Origin: Adiantum capillus-veneris
Taxonomy: Eukaryota > Streptophyta > Polypodiopsida > Polypodiales > Pteridaceae
Assembly (NCBI GenBank): GCA_014529385.2
Contig: CM043953.1
Location: forward strand, 81,846,338-81,910,337
DNA length: 64,000 nt
Direction: 5' to 3'
In this document: positions 47,201 through 58,693 of the stretch, one piece after another
Position numbering within the stretch: the first letter of the stretch is position 1
Layout of the letters: each line of letters starts with the position of its first letter
Translations under genes and position numbers: made by a program
Notes under the pieces: generated by a model
Told to the model about the DNA's origin: nothing
The model's input: the letters and a program-made list of their open reading frames with translations, nothing else
The model's database searches: none

Positions 47201-50200
47201 AGAGAACCTCCAGAGGTTGAAGAGATGGAAGAAATACTCCAACCCTGTAGTATTTCTATTCTGTATTTTTTGCCGTTTTTGTTCCTTGATAGCCAGAGGA
47301 GGAATCATGTACATAGATCTGGCTAATAGACCAATTTCCGCCTCTGGAAGATGTTAATAAAGATTTGTTCCCTTCTTCCTTTCTTAGTGAAGACATAACA
47401 AGAAAAAAGCCAGCAGATCTTGCACAAGAGCAAAAACAAGAGTTTGGTGGTATAAATTTCTGCTTCATTTTGCAACTTTGGGGTGTTTTTACAATTTTGC
47501 TATAAGGCATGGTATGCGTGTGCGCACGTGCATGCTTTTGTGCGCAAATTGTGCGCTAAAGCAGTGCAAACTTTTTAGGGGCAGCAGCTTTGCATCTTTT
47601 GCATGCTTTTGGGAGGCGCTCAGGTATAGAGACTCTCTATAAGCATCAATTTGTCCACTCTCTGAAGGCAGGCAGATAATAGCAGTCAAAGATCTAACTG
47701 AAGTTGGAATTTGGAACTTGGTTGAACTTTGAAGCTCTATTGTACCTAATCAACCACCAATAAAGGCATACTCAACCAGACGTTCTGCTAATAGAAATTC
47801 GAGGCCACAAATTTTTCTTTGCATGAGCATCCTGCTCCCCATCTTCTCTCTCTGCACTCATATATCCTATGGGATACAATGTGCTATTGGTCAGATGCGC
47901 ACATCATTGCATCAGCTAGAGATTGAGACTGGTAGATTTAGGAGAGTACCAGCAAAAACCAGGAATGCCAATTGTGTCATATAGACAGAGTTACACCACA
48001 TTGGTCACTGTCCGGTATATTATGAGATACGAGGCCGCTTTCACTGTCTATTCAGAGAGGGCTTTGCAGAGCCCACTTCTGGGAGAGGTATATTAGTGGA
48101 CAAAGCCACTGAGCTCGGGAGAGCTAGAAGCCCATGTCTACAGGGGCGACCACGACATCAACGGAGGCTCCACCAGAGAATCAGGACTATTCTAGCACGA
48201 CAACGGAGACGCCCAGTACGACTATTTACAGAGGCGTACATTGACGAAGCTCTTCAGCGACCGATGCAATACTTTCTCAGACAACACCCGATGCCAGGCA
48301 TCCTCGGGCATGGATGATGATGATGATGATTTTCAGTCTGACGATTTTAGTCTTTTAGTCTTTTAGTTTTAGTCTTTCACTTTACTTCATTTTATTTTTG
48401 TACCTAGACATTGGATTAGATCCACTAGGATTGTATCAGTTTGGTCTCATAGGTCATTTTGGCCTTTTGAAGACGTTTAATATAACATTTCATTTCTGCC
48501 TCACTCTCAGGTTCAATTCAGTTTATGTCAGTTGTGCAGGATTGATTAAGGTTAATACTAGTTCCAAAAGTTATGGCAGCTCACTTAAGTGAAAATAAAG
48601 AGACATGGCAGCTCTCACTTAAGTGGAAATACAGCTCAATAAAAACTTGCCTGTCAAATCAGCAAGGGGAAGCACAGGACCAACTTGGGGGTGATGAACT
48701 GATTTAGGACTAATAATGCAGAATTTGCAGGTTTGGTGCAAGGACCAATTCATCTCTCTCATACTTTTAAGTCATGGCAGTCATTGCAATGCTCTCCCAC
48801 ACTCTAGTCTACGTAATATGTTCTTCTTAAAGCTGCAAATACACGTGAAACCCGATTTCCCATTAGCACTCCCCATCCAACCGTATGTGCGTTTTGTCTG
48901 TCATATACGGTGCATGAAAAATGATTTGGCGCTTCCCTTTGTTGTGAAAACCAGTAAAACACAGTATAACACTACAGAAAATTCATAATTTTCTCCACGA
49001 TTGCTTATCAATTAGTGGCTGACTTTCAAATACATTATTAGGGGTTGCAGATACGAGCCAAGGAGGGTTATGGGGAGGTGTCATGCCCACCCCAGATCTC
49101 TTTCGGAAGAGATGTAACAGTTGCCAAGTGACACTGTGCTCGCAAGTCTCTGCGGGGCTTGCCTGGACCTTTTGGTGCATTTCCAAATCATTTTGTGATT
49201 TGGCGGCTCTTTTTTGTAGTAATCTTCCTAAGTGAAGAATAACTAGATACCAAAAGAAGCACCAAGTTTTTGGTGCCAATCTGATTTGAGACTCTCCGTG
49301 CAAGGGTACTCGAGCTCCTTTTCTCTTTACATGTGAATGGTCACAAGTTGAAATTCATGGGAGCTTATTTGTTGCAAGGATTCACTAGACTACAGTATTT
49401 GGCTCCATTTGGAGTTCTACTGCACTATGCTGGCCCATTTGTACCAAAGCCCTGAAGACTACAGTATTTGGCTCCATTTGAAGTTCTACTGCACTTTGGT
49501 GGCCCATTTGTACCAAAACCCTAAGCCCAGATGTTGCTTAGAAACAGCACAAGCAGTAAACTGTCCTTTGAGATAGTGGCATGAATGTACACCATTTTAC
49601 ACCAATACGAGACAGCAGGCTTGAGCTAACTAGACATGTATATCATTATTGTACACCCGACGCATATAGTCTTGCACTTTGAGCCCCTAGTTATAAAGCT
49701 CCATCCTCATCCAAACTATTCTCCCACAGCTGTTCTACACTCCAGACGGCCACCCTTTTGAATTTAGTTTTGTTCATTACACTTTATGGATACCAGAGAG
49801 CATATAACATTGTACTTTTAATTCGTCAGTCTAAAAGCTGTTACTAAAAGCTTTCTTCTCTTCCTGGATACACTTAAGGACAATGATGAAGCCAAAAGTG
49901 AAGAATACTGTACACTCGTATACAAGACCTCCTAGGTGAAAATGAAGTTCCAAAAGAAAATCTGAAATCAAAGACCTTTCCAATGGACAAATGCATCCAG
50001 CTTAAGAATTGGGCCAACATCACAGATGATAGATGAGAAATGTTCAGCCAAACAAAGGTTTCCACGGGCTCGCAAGAGTGGTGACAAAATTAAAGGTAGA
50101 TACCACAAACTATGGTACACTTAAAGCAAGACCTGAATTTTCAGTTAGTACAGCAATAACAGATGCAGCACTGCTGTCAGAGTAAAGTCCGTACCAAAGC

Positions 50201-50281
50201 TTCATCTGATAGACTTTCCTTTTGAGGATAGAAAAGATAAGCATGTGCTTCCTTATCTGCTCTTCCAACTCTCCCCCGTAG
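44160..50281 (-). CDS. Plastid-type TRCF/Mfd-like ATP-dependent DNA helicase, last six exons
   Basis: C-terminal part of the plant homologue of bacterial transcription-repair coupling factor (Arabidopsis At3g02060 type), a predicted chloroplast SF2 helicase. Bacterial Mfd displaces stalled RNA polymerase and recruits excision repair. Six coding exons join in one frame with GT-AG borders: 50,281-50,195; 46,402-46,229; 46,153-46,109; 44,782-44,612; 44,529-44,344; 44,261-44,160. They encode 254 residues plus a TAG stop. The first holds SF2 motif VI (LRGRVGRADKEAHAYLFYP); the next has DLGQGFKLAERDLAIRGFG; the rest match the C-terminal TRCF domain with no gap against my memory of the Arabidopsis protein. 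All introns are phase 0. No stops interrupt the exons, so the gene looks functional. Upstream exons (target peptide, polymerase-interacting domain, Walker motifs) were not found in the remaining 13.7 kb. Confidence 0.92.
44344..44529 (-). CDS. TRCF-like exon E
   Basis: 62 codons including VYIRRIAADVGI and QGKTIVM, matching the strongly conserved RR-AADLG and GKTVVM segments. Acceptor CCCAATTAG; donor GAG|GTGCCG. Confidence 0.92.
44612..44782 (-). CDS. TRCF-like exon D
   Basis: 57 codons starting LDVDFDP and including FTTNLRFEFGRE. Acceptor GTCGTGCAG; donor GAG|GTAGGG. It belongs to the C-terminal domain. Confidence 0.9.
44783..46108. other. TRCF-like intron (1.33 kb) without recognised element
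   Basis: Intron between exons C and D. Short open frames on both strands overlap each other and match nothing known. A GTGCGCGTGCGCAC-like alternating purine-pyrimidine stretch lies near 45,496-45,508. Confidence 0.5.
46109..46153 (-). CDS. TRCF-like exon C (45-bp micro-exon)
   Basis: 15 codons (ADSHIFFQYDFKKVK). Acceptor GCGTTTCAG and donor AAG|GTGAGT are good consensus sites. Its length fills precisely the gap between exons B and D relative to the family. Confidence 0.88.
46229..46402 (-). CDS. TRCF-like exon B
   Basis: 58 codons from ERLVAIEECC to FETMSK. Acceptor TTTTTCACAG; donor AAG|GTTGTC is weaker than consensus but gives gap-free alignment with the next exon. Confidence 0.93.
46990..47270 (+). 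pseudogene. Ty3/Gypsy integrase C-terminus scrap in TRCF intron
   Basis: A frame ending at 47,178 reads NEVTFRLNLPRHWNIHHPFHAS, the standard Gypsy integrase C-terminal motif. In shifted frames, PPEVEEMEEILQP follows, as expected at the start of a chromodomain. It is on the strand opposite to the host gene. No other domains remain. Confidence 0.75.
47880..48115 (+). pseudogene. Non-LTR retroelement C-terminal zinc-binding scrap in TRCF intron
   Basis: The + reading has LHQLEIETGRFRRVPA followed by NCVI then HIGHCPVYYEIRGRFHCLF. This is the usual C-terminal pattern of plant LINE-like reverse transcriptases (R-P-R-C--C------ED--H----CP-Y). One stop interrupts it. A (GAT)n of about 6 units lies downstream at 48,312-48,330. 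Confidence 0.6.
49389..49524. repeat. Tandem duplication, 68-bp unit x2, in TRCF intron
   Basis: Units start GACTACAGTATTTGGCTCC at 49,389 and 49,457 and differ at only a few sites. Confidence 0.92.
50195..50281 (-). CDS. TRCF-like exon A (helicase motif VI)
   Basis: 29 codons. Acceptor ...TCTGCAG precedes CTACGG, and donor TTG|GTACGG follows. It encodes the arginine-finger motif RGRVGR, then SDEAL, continuing into the next exon exactly as in the family. Confidence 0.92.
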
Positions 50282-51645
50282 CTGCAGATTCACCAAAACC
50301 ACAATACAACTGTAAACAACAGAAATATTCCCCACTTCAGCATTTTTTCCTATAAACAAGTGTAAAGATCTGCTATGCTTCACATGAAAGCAATTTGCTG
50401 GCTGGGCACTGCATCTTTTACAAACGAGAGAACACATGTTAAAATAAACAGTCAGATTGATCCATATACAAGGTGGAGACTCTAGGTGTTTTCTTGATTG
50501 CATGTTAGGTTTGATGGCCTTACATGCAGAAACCCAAATTCAGCAGAAATCACATGGATTGCAAGCAGTTTTGGTCAGATGGTTGCTCATAGGTGTGAAT
50601 GTATCAAAGGTTCAAGCCAAGGACAACTGAATCAAAATCCACGTAGGGATTGATGCAGATTATGTTCACAGAGCAAATAAAGGGCTTTATTGGACCAAGG
50701 CATACGAAATAACACAAATTTCTCTTTGGGACAGGTATTATTGACAAAAGATAAATTAATGGTGGAAAAAACACAGAAATGAAGGTGAAGACCAGGATAA
50801 GATAGATTCAGCTTGGTCTTTAAGAAGACTACTCCATTAATAAAAAGATAAGTTTTGGAAAGATTGAGACTACTGGTTTGTACAAATGGAAAAGTTGCAT
50901 GGTTTTAACTATGTAAGGACTATTCGAGAAAGGTACAAATCAAAGTTGGATTAAAAACATCTATTGCAGAAAGCAACCGGTGCTAGCGATAGTAATATCA
51001 AGTACTGAGTTACTTGGCTTGACAGGTTCAGAGAAAGATCTACTAGACTATTGGATGTGAAGTAGGTGGTAAGTCACTTGAATCCCAGGTAGATTGGATG
51101 GGGGATAAAAAGATATCGTCTTTGAGAAACTCAGATATGAAGAGTTTTCTTTGTAGAGCTCAGATCATGTGTTCAATTGTTGAGTCTGGTGCAGTGCCTG
51201 CTGCATAGAGGAGAGCCACTCCACTCTCTTGCCTATAGATAAGCAGGATTGTGAATAAAAGTCTTATGGTTATGTCTTTTTAACATAGTCATAGAGTTCC
51301 GAGACTCACAGTATTCTACTTCGGGACTTCTATGGGAAGAATAGCAACAGCATTCTATCTTGAGATAGCTCACCAGCACCATGATGATGCTTCTAGTGCA
51401 TTAGAGACGGGTAAACACAGCATGGAGTGATGACTAGATGGATCCAATGCGGGTCTAGCATGACATCCGAAGTCAAGTGCTGACCAAGATATGAATAATG
51501 TAAAATATCATTTGAAATCCAGCACAGACTAAGATGTGAATGTTCAATGTGACATACCAGTTGATGTATGCTCTATGGTGGTACTGTCATGTGTATAGTG
51601 TCTTGTGGAGATGATAATGAGCATGTCTACATGAAGTTAATCTAC
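50282..51645. other. Unassigned, probable intron sequence of the TRCF-like gene
   Basis: Upstream of exon A on the coding strand. I searched for the expected preceding exon (the FGLAQLYQ end before motif VI) and did not find it. No element was recognised. Confidence 0.4.
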
Positions 51646-52430
51646 TCATGTGTCACCCGATAAATGACGTGTTTGAGAAAGGACATGCAATGGCAAAGAA
51701 ATCTCCGCAAAATTCCGAATAAACCACTGATAGTAAGAACGCAAGCCCAAGAAGCTCTTCACATCATATTTCACAAAGTTGCCAATTGCAAATAGCCTCA
51801 ACTTTAGCCGGATCCATAATCTGTGTCCCCGCAACACTCTGAACACTCATATCAGATACTCTCCATGATCTCCTTCATACTTGGAGAATCTTCAAAGACT
51901 ATGTCTGCAAACTGCTAGACTCGAAAAATCCTTTCCATCATCTTATTAAACATTGCAAGAGCATTAGTGAGCCCAAATGGCATCACCAAAGACTTACACA
52001 ATTTGAAGGACGTCCTAAACGCATTCTTGTATGCATCTCCAAGAGCGATCCTAATCTGATGGTATCCACTGATCGATTCTACTAAAGCAAGCACAACCCT
52101 GTAATCAAGTATATCATCAATCCTTGCTATCGGAAACCTGTCCTTCATGTGATTTCATTAGGAGCTCTAGAATTGATGCGGATCCTTCAGGGTCTGTCTT
52201 TCTTATGCACAAGTAGCACTAGTGAAGAACTTCGTTGGATCAAGCCCTTTTCCAATAATATGTTGGCTTGGCTCTTGATTTCTTCCTAAAAGACTCCCTG
52301 ATATCAAAACCGATGGTGTGATCTTCAGGCTCCTCTCGCCAGGTAGACCTTCTAAGAAACAATCTCCATGAGACTTGAGAAAGTTAAAGACACTCCAACT
52401 CTTAACTCTCACATAAGCCATTCCATTAGG
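51646..52430 (-). pseudogene. Ty3/Gypsy reverse transcriptase relic
   Basis: Minus-strand frames give KDRFPIARIDDILD, SGYHQIRIALGDAYKNAFRT and VMPFGLTNALAMFNKMMERIF (51,915-52,148). They continue into FLGLRSYYQWFIRNFAEISLPLH (51,646-51,846), the RT-to-RNase H connection. The YxDD catalytic box, expected just after the FNKMMERIF segment, is missing or replaced. The upstream frame 52,203-52,421 is the protease-RT linker. Frameshifts separate the pieces. Confidence 0.8.
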
Positions 52431-52734
52431 GACTCATTCTCCCTTAAGTTTTACATCTAGATCCTTGCCCTTCCTATGCTTCATATATAGGCAAGACCTC
52501 AACCTGCCCGACCCAGCCCTATACCTCCACAACCTTGGAAAAGGGAGGAAAAATAGGAGAGGGCACCAGATGCCACGGGGAAAACATAGGAGGAACTGGG
52601 ATAAAATATCTTACACCTCCCAGAGCCTATCTAGCCATGGAACAAAGCCAAAACTCGAGCTAAACATGGCTAAACACAACCCGAAATGAGAAACTTACCT
52701 CACACTAGCTGGGCACAGCCACAAAACAACCCTC

Positions 52735-53100
52735 ACTCCCTAACACCTGTCCCTAGGAGAAACTGGGCCCAGCTGAGCGAATCCACAGTGATGCTTGAAC
52801 TAACAGAATGGACCATAAAATCTAGCTGAAGCTTATAGTACTTTCCAATTCGCATGGTCTTGGAATCTTTGGGTATCTTCAGATAGACCCATTGTCCCAC
52901 ATCTTTAGTCCTTGGAGATCTCCTTTGATTAGCATAAGTAGTATGGACCAATTTTCTTTGTGATCAAAAAAGGACCACAAAATCTAGTTAAAGCTTATAG
53001 TGCTTTCCAGTTCGCATGGTTTTGAAATCTTTGGCTATCTTCAGATAGACCCACTGTCCCACATCTAGAATCCTTGGAGATTTCCTTTGGTTAGCATAAG
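52735..53100 (-). pseudogene. Duplicated Gypsy integrase C-terminal segment
   Basis: Two diverged copies in the same orientation (52,735-52,955 and 52,985-53,100) share RSPR, DVGQWVYLKI and GKYYKL-type readings, the integrase C-terminal domain. The DNA landmark GTATCTTCAGATAGACCCA-like text recurs at ~52,870 and ~53,033. This is a local duplication or two nested copies. Confidence 0.7.
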
Positions 53101-54053
53101 TAGTAACTCGATCACGAGCTGTCCTTAGCCAATTTGAGCATTTCTTGCATATCATACAAGAAATCACGAGCTTGGCGATCTTTGAATTTCTCTAAGCCAA
53201 TAGCAATAGGAGATTTAGGCTTGAACCAATACCTCAGCATGAATGGGCTAAATCCAGTAGCAGAATGCTTGCTACTATTATAGGAAAACTCTAATTGTGG
53301 AAAGTACCTTTCCCAATCAGATTGCCTGAGATAGAGACATAAGCCATCAACATGTCTTCCCGCGTCTGATTTACCCTCTCATTTTGTCTCTTGGACTCGG
53401 GAGGATTTCCAATGGATATAGCAAGCCAGCTACCCTAAGGGGCTCTACCTTGACTTACACTAAGTGCATCTCTTCACATAGCTCTCTATGTAAGAGATGC
53501 CTTGTTGACCTGACATTGAGTGCATCTCTACCTTGTTGACATGACACTATGTGCATCTCTTCACACAGCTCTATATATAAGAGTGCATCCTTGGCTAATA
53601 GAAATATCGTTTGGCCAATACTAAAGTCCTTTGGATGCCTAGGTGCCTAGCGCTAGGGACATCATGACACTCGAACAAAATCCTTTGTGGAACCTCATCG
53701 ATTTTTGACACGTAGACTTTTCCATTTCTAAACAATACTCCCCCTCTAATGGAATATTGTCTCTACCTCATCACTCCAGCACGACTCACTTGGGTCTCTG
53801 GATCTCCGTCCTACCTTGACCTCGTTCCATATCTTGCCAAAACGGCTATTGGAACGACACGGCCCTCAGAGTGAGAGATAGAAATCCGTCGAGATTTCAG
53901 CCATAGAAAAAGCATTGACCTCAGGAATCCGGCCACATGCGTTAACAACTCGACTGCTAGATCCTTTCCTACACGGAATCTCAAAGTCAAACTCTTGCAT
54001 AAGTTCAACCCATTTGGCCTTCCCGCCTCTAGGATCACCCTAATCACAAACAT
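53101..54053 (-). pseudogene. Ty3/Gypsy RNase H to integrase relic
   Basis: Reading down the minus strand: DPRGGKAKW...EFDFEIPCRKGSS (54,050-53,940), the RNase H C-terminus; then a VNAFSMAEISTDFY linker and the integrase N-terminal region to ~53,640; then DWERYFPQLEFSYNSSKHSATGF near 53,210-53,320, the end of the integrase core. A non-matching ~200-bp stretch with repeated TGCATCTCT(T/A) motifs (53,430-53,590) interrupts it. RT of the expected order is not upstream, so this and 51,646-52,430 are rearranged or from different copies. Confidence 0.75.
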
Positions 54054-54059
54054 AGCGCA

Positions 54060-54440
54060 AAGTGTGATGCTCTGTTGTACAAATGTCTGTGTTTTACGTT
54101 GCTAACCGCACGCCATTCGGATTTTTGCAAATCACGCTGGCAACTTCTAGCGCTTGCGTTTGGGCCAACATGCTTTTAGACTTGAAGCTTTTCATGTATA
54201 CTGCTTTTGGAAGGCCCAGGACCTATAGATTCATTGCCAAGGTCTCGGTCTCAGGCAAATTAGCTTGGGAGCGCTGTTGGGAAGAGGATCCTAGGACATT
54301 GTATTTTGTGAAGCATAAATGATAAAGAAATACCGAAAGGGGCACCAGTCTTTGGGGCCAATCTCTCTGAGCGCGAAACTTCGGTGTGTCGTGTCGTCTC
54401 TCTCTCAGTTTTGTTCAATTCTATCAGTTTTCTCACGTTT
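54060..54440 (+). repeat. LTR-like sequence, left flank of Gypsy/LINE cluster
   Basis: It shares ordered blocks with 63,580-63,950: GTGTTTTACG, GCGCTTGCGTTTGGGCCA, CTTGAAGCTTTTCATGTA, TAAAGAAATACCGAAAGGGG and GGGGCCAATCTCTCT. The TAAAGAAATACCGAAAGGGG block also occurs in the three internal leader units, so it marks the polyadenylation/U5 region of one Gypsy superfamily. Confidence 0.6.
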
Positions 54441-54539
54441 TGTGGTAGATTCTCGGCTTGAAGTGTCCAAGTCTATTACAACACACCCCTTCCAAATTCT
54501 CTTGAGCCATGCCCATCTACGAGTACCTCCTGTATTACT

Positions 54540-55256
54540 GAGATGGTAAAGTCGGCTCTTGACAGGATGAGAACCAAGATGGCATATGATCATGATAGTC
54601 TAATAGAAAAGCACTTTATACATGCTAGAGATATGCTACCAGAGGTTCTTGCAGTTCTTTTCAATCGTGTCATGTGTGGAGGTCTACTCAAGACTTGGAG
54701 ACTATCTACTATTGTGCCTATTTTGAAGACAGGTGATCGTGCGGAGCCTAAAAACTAACCGTATTTTTTTTATTAAGACACACATTAGCATGATTGTATG
54801 CATCTATCCTTGAGCAGCAGTTGAGCGGATAGCAGAGAGTGAGGGCGTGCAGTAAGCAGGTAGGCCAGTTTCAGAAGAGGCTTCTCCACTCTTCACCATA
54901 TTCTCACACTCAGAGCCATCATCAAGGAGGGTAGGGCACATGGGAGACGGATTTATTGTAGCTTTGTGGATTTCCGCAAAGCATTTGGCATGGTGCCTAG
55001 AGCCACATTGATGCACAGACTACAGGAGATGGCAGTGCCCATTGAGTTAATTTGGGGGATCATGGCTCTATGTAGGTCACTAGTGGGACATGTACGCACT
55101 CCAAAGGGGATATTTGATTTAATTCACTACACTATTGGAGTGAAACAAGGTTGTCCATTGTCTCCTACTGTATTTGGTATGTATATAGATGAGGTTTCTG
55201 ATTACATTGACGGAGAGGGTGACAGAGGTGCCCAGCTGGCAGAGACATGAATTCTA
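54540..55256 (+). pseudogene. LINE reverse transcriptase relic
   Basis: The + strand reads EVLAVLFNRVMCGGLLKTWR...IVPILKTGD (54,543-54,758), then after frame changes CSFVDFRKAFGMVPRATLMHRLQEM and TIGVKQGCPLSPTVFGMYIDEVSDYI (54,966-55,250). These are LINE RT blocks, with the FVDFRKAF catalytic Asp intact. The region with the Y/F-A-DD box is absent because the element is cut at 55,256, where the Gypsy leader unit begins. Stops lie between. Confidence 0.85.
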
Positions 55257-57114
55257 TCACTAGCGTGTGACTACTATCTATCCTTTTTGTTGACTTCTTT
55301 CTTATTATTTATTTACTTTCACTTTTTGGAAACACCCCTCGGGAAATCTAACTGCCTTGCATTGCATAGCTAGTGTGGAACTGTTCAGAGGGAGTCCAGG
55401 CCTGAGGGCAAGAGAGCACTAAGGTTGGACAAGGACTATGGTTAGCCAAAGTGGAATCCTTTGCTACAGAGGCTACATTTCAGTTCTGGTTGTGGTTGCA
55501 GTGTACAAAGGGGGTCAGATGACCTAGAAAGATACAATGGCAGCATCTCCTAAAATTTAGGGAACTGCTATTTTGGGACCTGAAAATGTGTTCGCGTCAG
55601 TACCTTCGGTATCACTAGGGGAACATTTTACAACTCTGCCGCTAAGTCAACTAGGCAACCGGTCAGGAGATCCCGAAACGGGAAATGGCTTGTATATGTG
55701 CCAAGTGGCACATTCTTGTGCAGTTTCCTCATGCAAGAGAAGGGGGTGCTGATTTTAGAGAGGAGAAGGCTCATTTTCATGTTGTCACAGGTTGAGAGTT
55801 TCAATGGTGCTTCCTTTCCCTCTTATGTACAGTGCGGTGCAAGGAGTGATGCCCTGCACGCTACGCACTACTCTCTCTCTCCCCTATGGTAGTATGTTAT
55901 GCCCCACTAGTGGGCTTTTCATTTGACCAATGTACAATTATGTGGGTTCATGCGCGATTGCCGAGGCAAGAGCCTCTTGCACAGGTACTGGATACGCTAG
56001 TGGCTAATCCCCCGCAAGTACAGGTGAATTCGGAGAGGTTTCACGCCAGAAATCTCATCCGAATCAAAGGGCAAGTAGCCCTACAGGTGCGGGAGCTCGA
56101 GGGCTTGCTACAGATGCGACTGGCACACAAAACGGAGCCCGAAACAGTGAATTACAGCCTGCTGTGTATTTTTGCAGGTTTAGGGTTTTGGCCCTAAACG
56201 GACCCTAATACCCCTAGGAGGTTCGGGGACGCGAGGGGACCGCTGTACAGATGATCTGGCACATTTTCGGGGCTGAAAACAGAGAATTCAACGTGCTGCA
56301 GATTCTCGCCAGGTTTTGCAAAGTGCCCGTATGCGTCGGGAAAGTCATTCAATGCGTGGGAATACTGACTGTGAAGGGTCCTAGTACAGTTATGCTGCCG
56401 AAATCCGGCCCGAACAGTTGAAATTCAGCCAAGCTTGTGCGGGGCAGCTTCTAGGGAACCACAGCGTTTATTCCCTCTTTTAAACGATAAAGAAATACCG
56501 AAAGGGGCGCTTAAGTTAGGGGCCAATCTGGTGTCGGTCTTCTCATACAGGTGCATTCTAATAGCCTGTATCCCTTTCCCCTTTGTTGTCTTGAAAGTAC
56601 AGGTAAAGTGGGCGACAAATTAAATGGGTGAAAGCAAATAAGGTTTAAGTCTAAGGTCTACCGCCCTTTTTGAAAGTACACGCCAGTTTCATGGTTCCAT
56701 CGACGGGATTAAATCACTTTTTCCCATAGAAGTGAGCCTTGGTCACTTTGGGCTTGAAGACACAGGGGATCATAGACAAGACACAGGAAATTGCAATTAT
56801 GGCTGACTGGCCAGATGATGTGACTGAAGAGGTTTCCTCCTCACAGGGTCAACAGACACATGAAGTGGGTGAGTCCTCAAGACCACCTCAGAAGGATGAT
56901 GATATATTCAGGACCCACTTGGCTACTGCTGTGGCTATGTTCACACAAGTAATGCAAAACCCGAGGTTTTTAGCCTTTCTGCAACCTCCTCTTCCGTCTC
57001 AGCAAGTTGGGTCACTGGATCATATTCAAAAGCCTGTTAAGGCTCGAACACAGGTGATTCATACTGCAGAGTCAATGGAAACACCTGTACACTTGACGGA
57101 GAACAATCAGTCTG
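55257..57114 (+). mobile_element. Gypsy LTR/leader-gag unit 1
   Basis: First of three related head-to-tail units. It starts TCACTAGCGTGTGACTAC. The LTR/leader part runs to ~56,790 and includes the telomere-like hairpin (56,178-56,199) and ATAAAGAAATACCGAAAGGG near 56,487. It then enters gag: MADWPDDVTEEVSSSQGQ from 56,799. Gag is cut at 57,114, where unit 2 starts. Gag here has one SLDHIQKPVKARTQVIH unit and a sense GAG codon where unit 2 has a stop. No canonical primer site was recognised. Confidence 0.8.
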
Positions 57115-58693
57115 TCACCAGCGTGTGACTACTATCTATCCTTTTTGTTGATTTCTTTCTTATTATCTATTGACTTTCACTTTTTGGAAACACCCCTCGG
57201 GAAATCTAGCTGCCCTGCATTGCATAGCTAGTGTGGAACTGTCCAGACGGAGTCCAGGCCTGAGGGCAAGAGAGCACTAAGGTTGGACAAGGACTATGGT
57301 TAGCCAAATTGGGGTCATTGACTAGCCAAAGTCGAATCCTTTGCTACAGAGGCTACATTTCAGTTCTGGGTGTGGCTGCAGTGTACAAAGACGGTCGGAT
57401 GACATAGAGAGATACAATGGCAGCATCTCCTAAAATTTAGGGAACTGCTATTTTGGGACTTGAAAATGTGTTTGCGCCATTACCTCCGGAATGACAAGGA
57501 GAACATTTTCTTACTCTGCCGTAAAGTCAACTGGGCCACCGGTTGGGAGATTTTTAGGCGGCAACCCTGAAACGGGAAAATGCTTATAAATGTGCCAAGT
57601 GGCACCTTCTGGTGCACTTTCCTCATGCAAGAGAAGGGGGCGCTGATTTTAGAGAGGAGAAGGGCTCATTTTCAGTCTGTCACAGGTTAAGAGCTATGGA
57701 GTGCTTGCTTTCCCTCCTTGTACAGTGCGGTGCCAGGAGTGATGCCTTGCACCCTACGCACTGCCCTCTCTCTCCGCTATGGCAGTATGTTATGCCCCTC
57801 TAGTGGGCTTTTCATTTGACCAATGTACAGTTGTGTGGGTTCATACGCGATTGCCGAGGCAAGAGCCTCTTGCACAGGTACTGGATTAGCTAGCGGCTAA
57901 TCCCTTTCAGGTACAGGTGAATTCCGAGAGGTTTCACGCCAGAAATCTCGTCCACTTCAAAGGGCAAGTAGCCCTACAGGTGCGGGAGCTTGAGGATTTG
58001 CTACGGATGCGACCGGCACGCGAAACGGAGCCCGAAACAGTAAATTACAGCCTGCTGTGTATTTTTGCAGGTTTAGGGTTTTGGCCCTAAACGGACCCTA
58101 ATACCCCTAGGAGGTTCGGGGACGCGAGGGGACCGCTGTACAGATGATCTGGCGCATTTTCGGGGCTGAAAACAGAGAATTCAGCGTGCTGCAGATTCTC
58201 GCCAGGTTTTGCAAAGTGCCCGTATGCGTCGGGAAAGTCATTCAATGCGTGGGAATACTGACTGTGAAGGGTCCTAGTACAGTTATGCTGCCGAAATCGG
58301 GCCGGAACAGTTGAAATTCAGCCAAGTGTGTGCGGGGCAGCTTGTAGGGAACTACAGCGTTTATTCCCTCTGTTGAACAATAAAGAAATACCGAAAGGGG
58401 CGCCTAAGTTAGGGGCCAATCTGGTGTCGGTCTACTCATAGAGGTGCAATCTAGCAGCCTGTATCCCTCTCCCCTTTGTTGTGTCTTGAAAGTACAGGTA
58501 AAGTGGACGATAAATTAAATGGGTGAAAGCAAATAAGATTTAAGTTTAAAGTCTACCGCCCTTTTTGAAAGTACAGGCCGGTTTCATGGTTCCATCGACG
58601 GGATTAAATCACTTTTTCCCATAGAAGTGAGCCTTGGTCAATTTGGGCTTGAAGACACAGGGGATCATAGACCAGACACAGGGAATTGTAACT
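57115..58693 (+). repeat. Gypsy LTR/leader, unit 2
   Basis: It begins TCACCAGCGTGTGACTAC and is roughly 90% or more like 55,257-56,798 by eye. It contains the hairpin at 58,071-58,092 and the polyadenylation-like block near 58,379. Gag starts at 58,694. Confidence 0.85.

Noticed and set aside
55886-56197. 103-codon open frame in Gypsy leader unit 1 as a real protein
   Set aside because: The same frame carries a TAG in units 2 and 3, so it is not conserved as coding.
56697-56715. TGGTTCCATCGACGGG as primer binding site of the Gypsy family
   Set aside because: It begins TGG at a plausible LTR end, but I could not match it to any plant tRNA 3' end, so no PBS was called.
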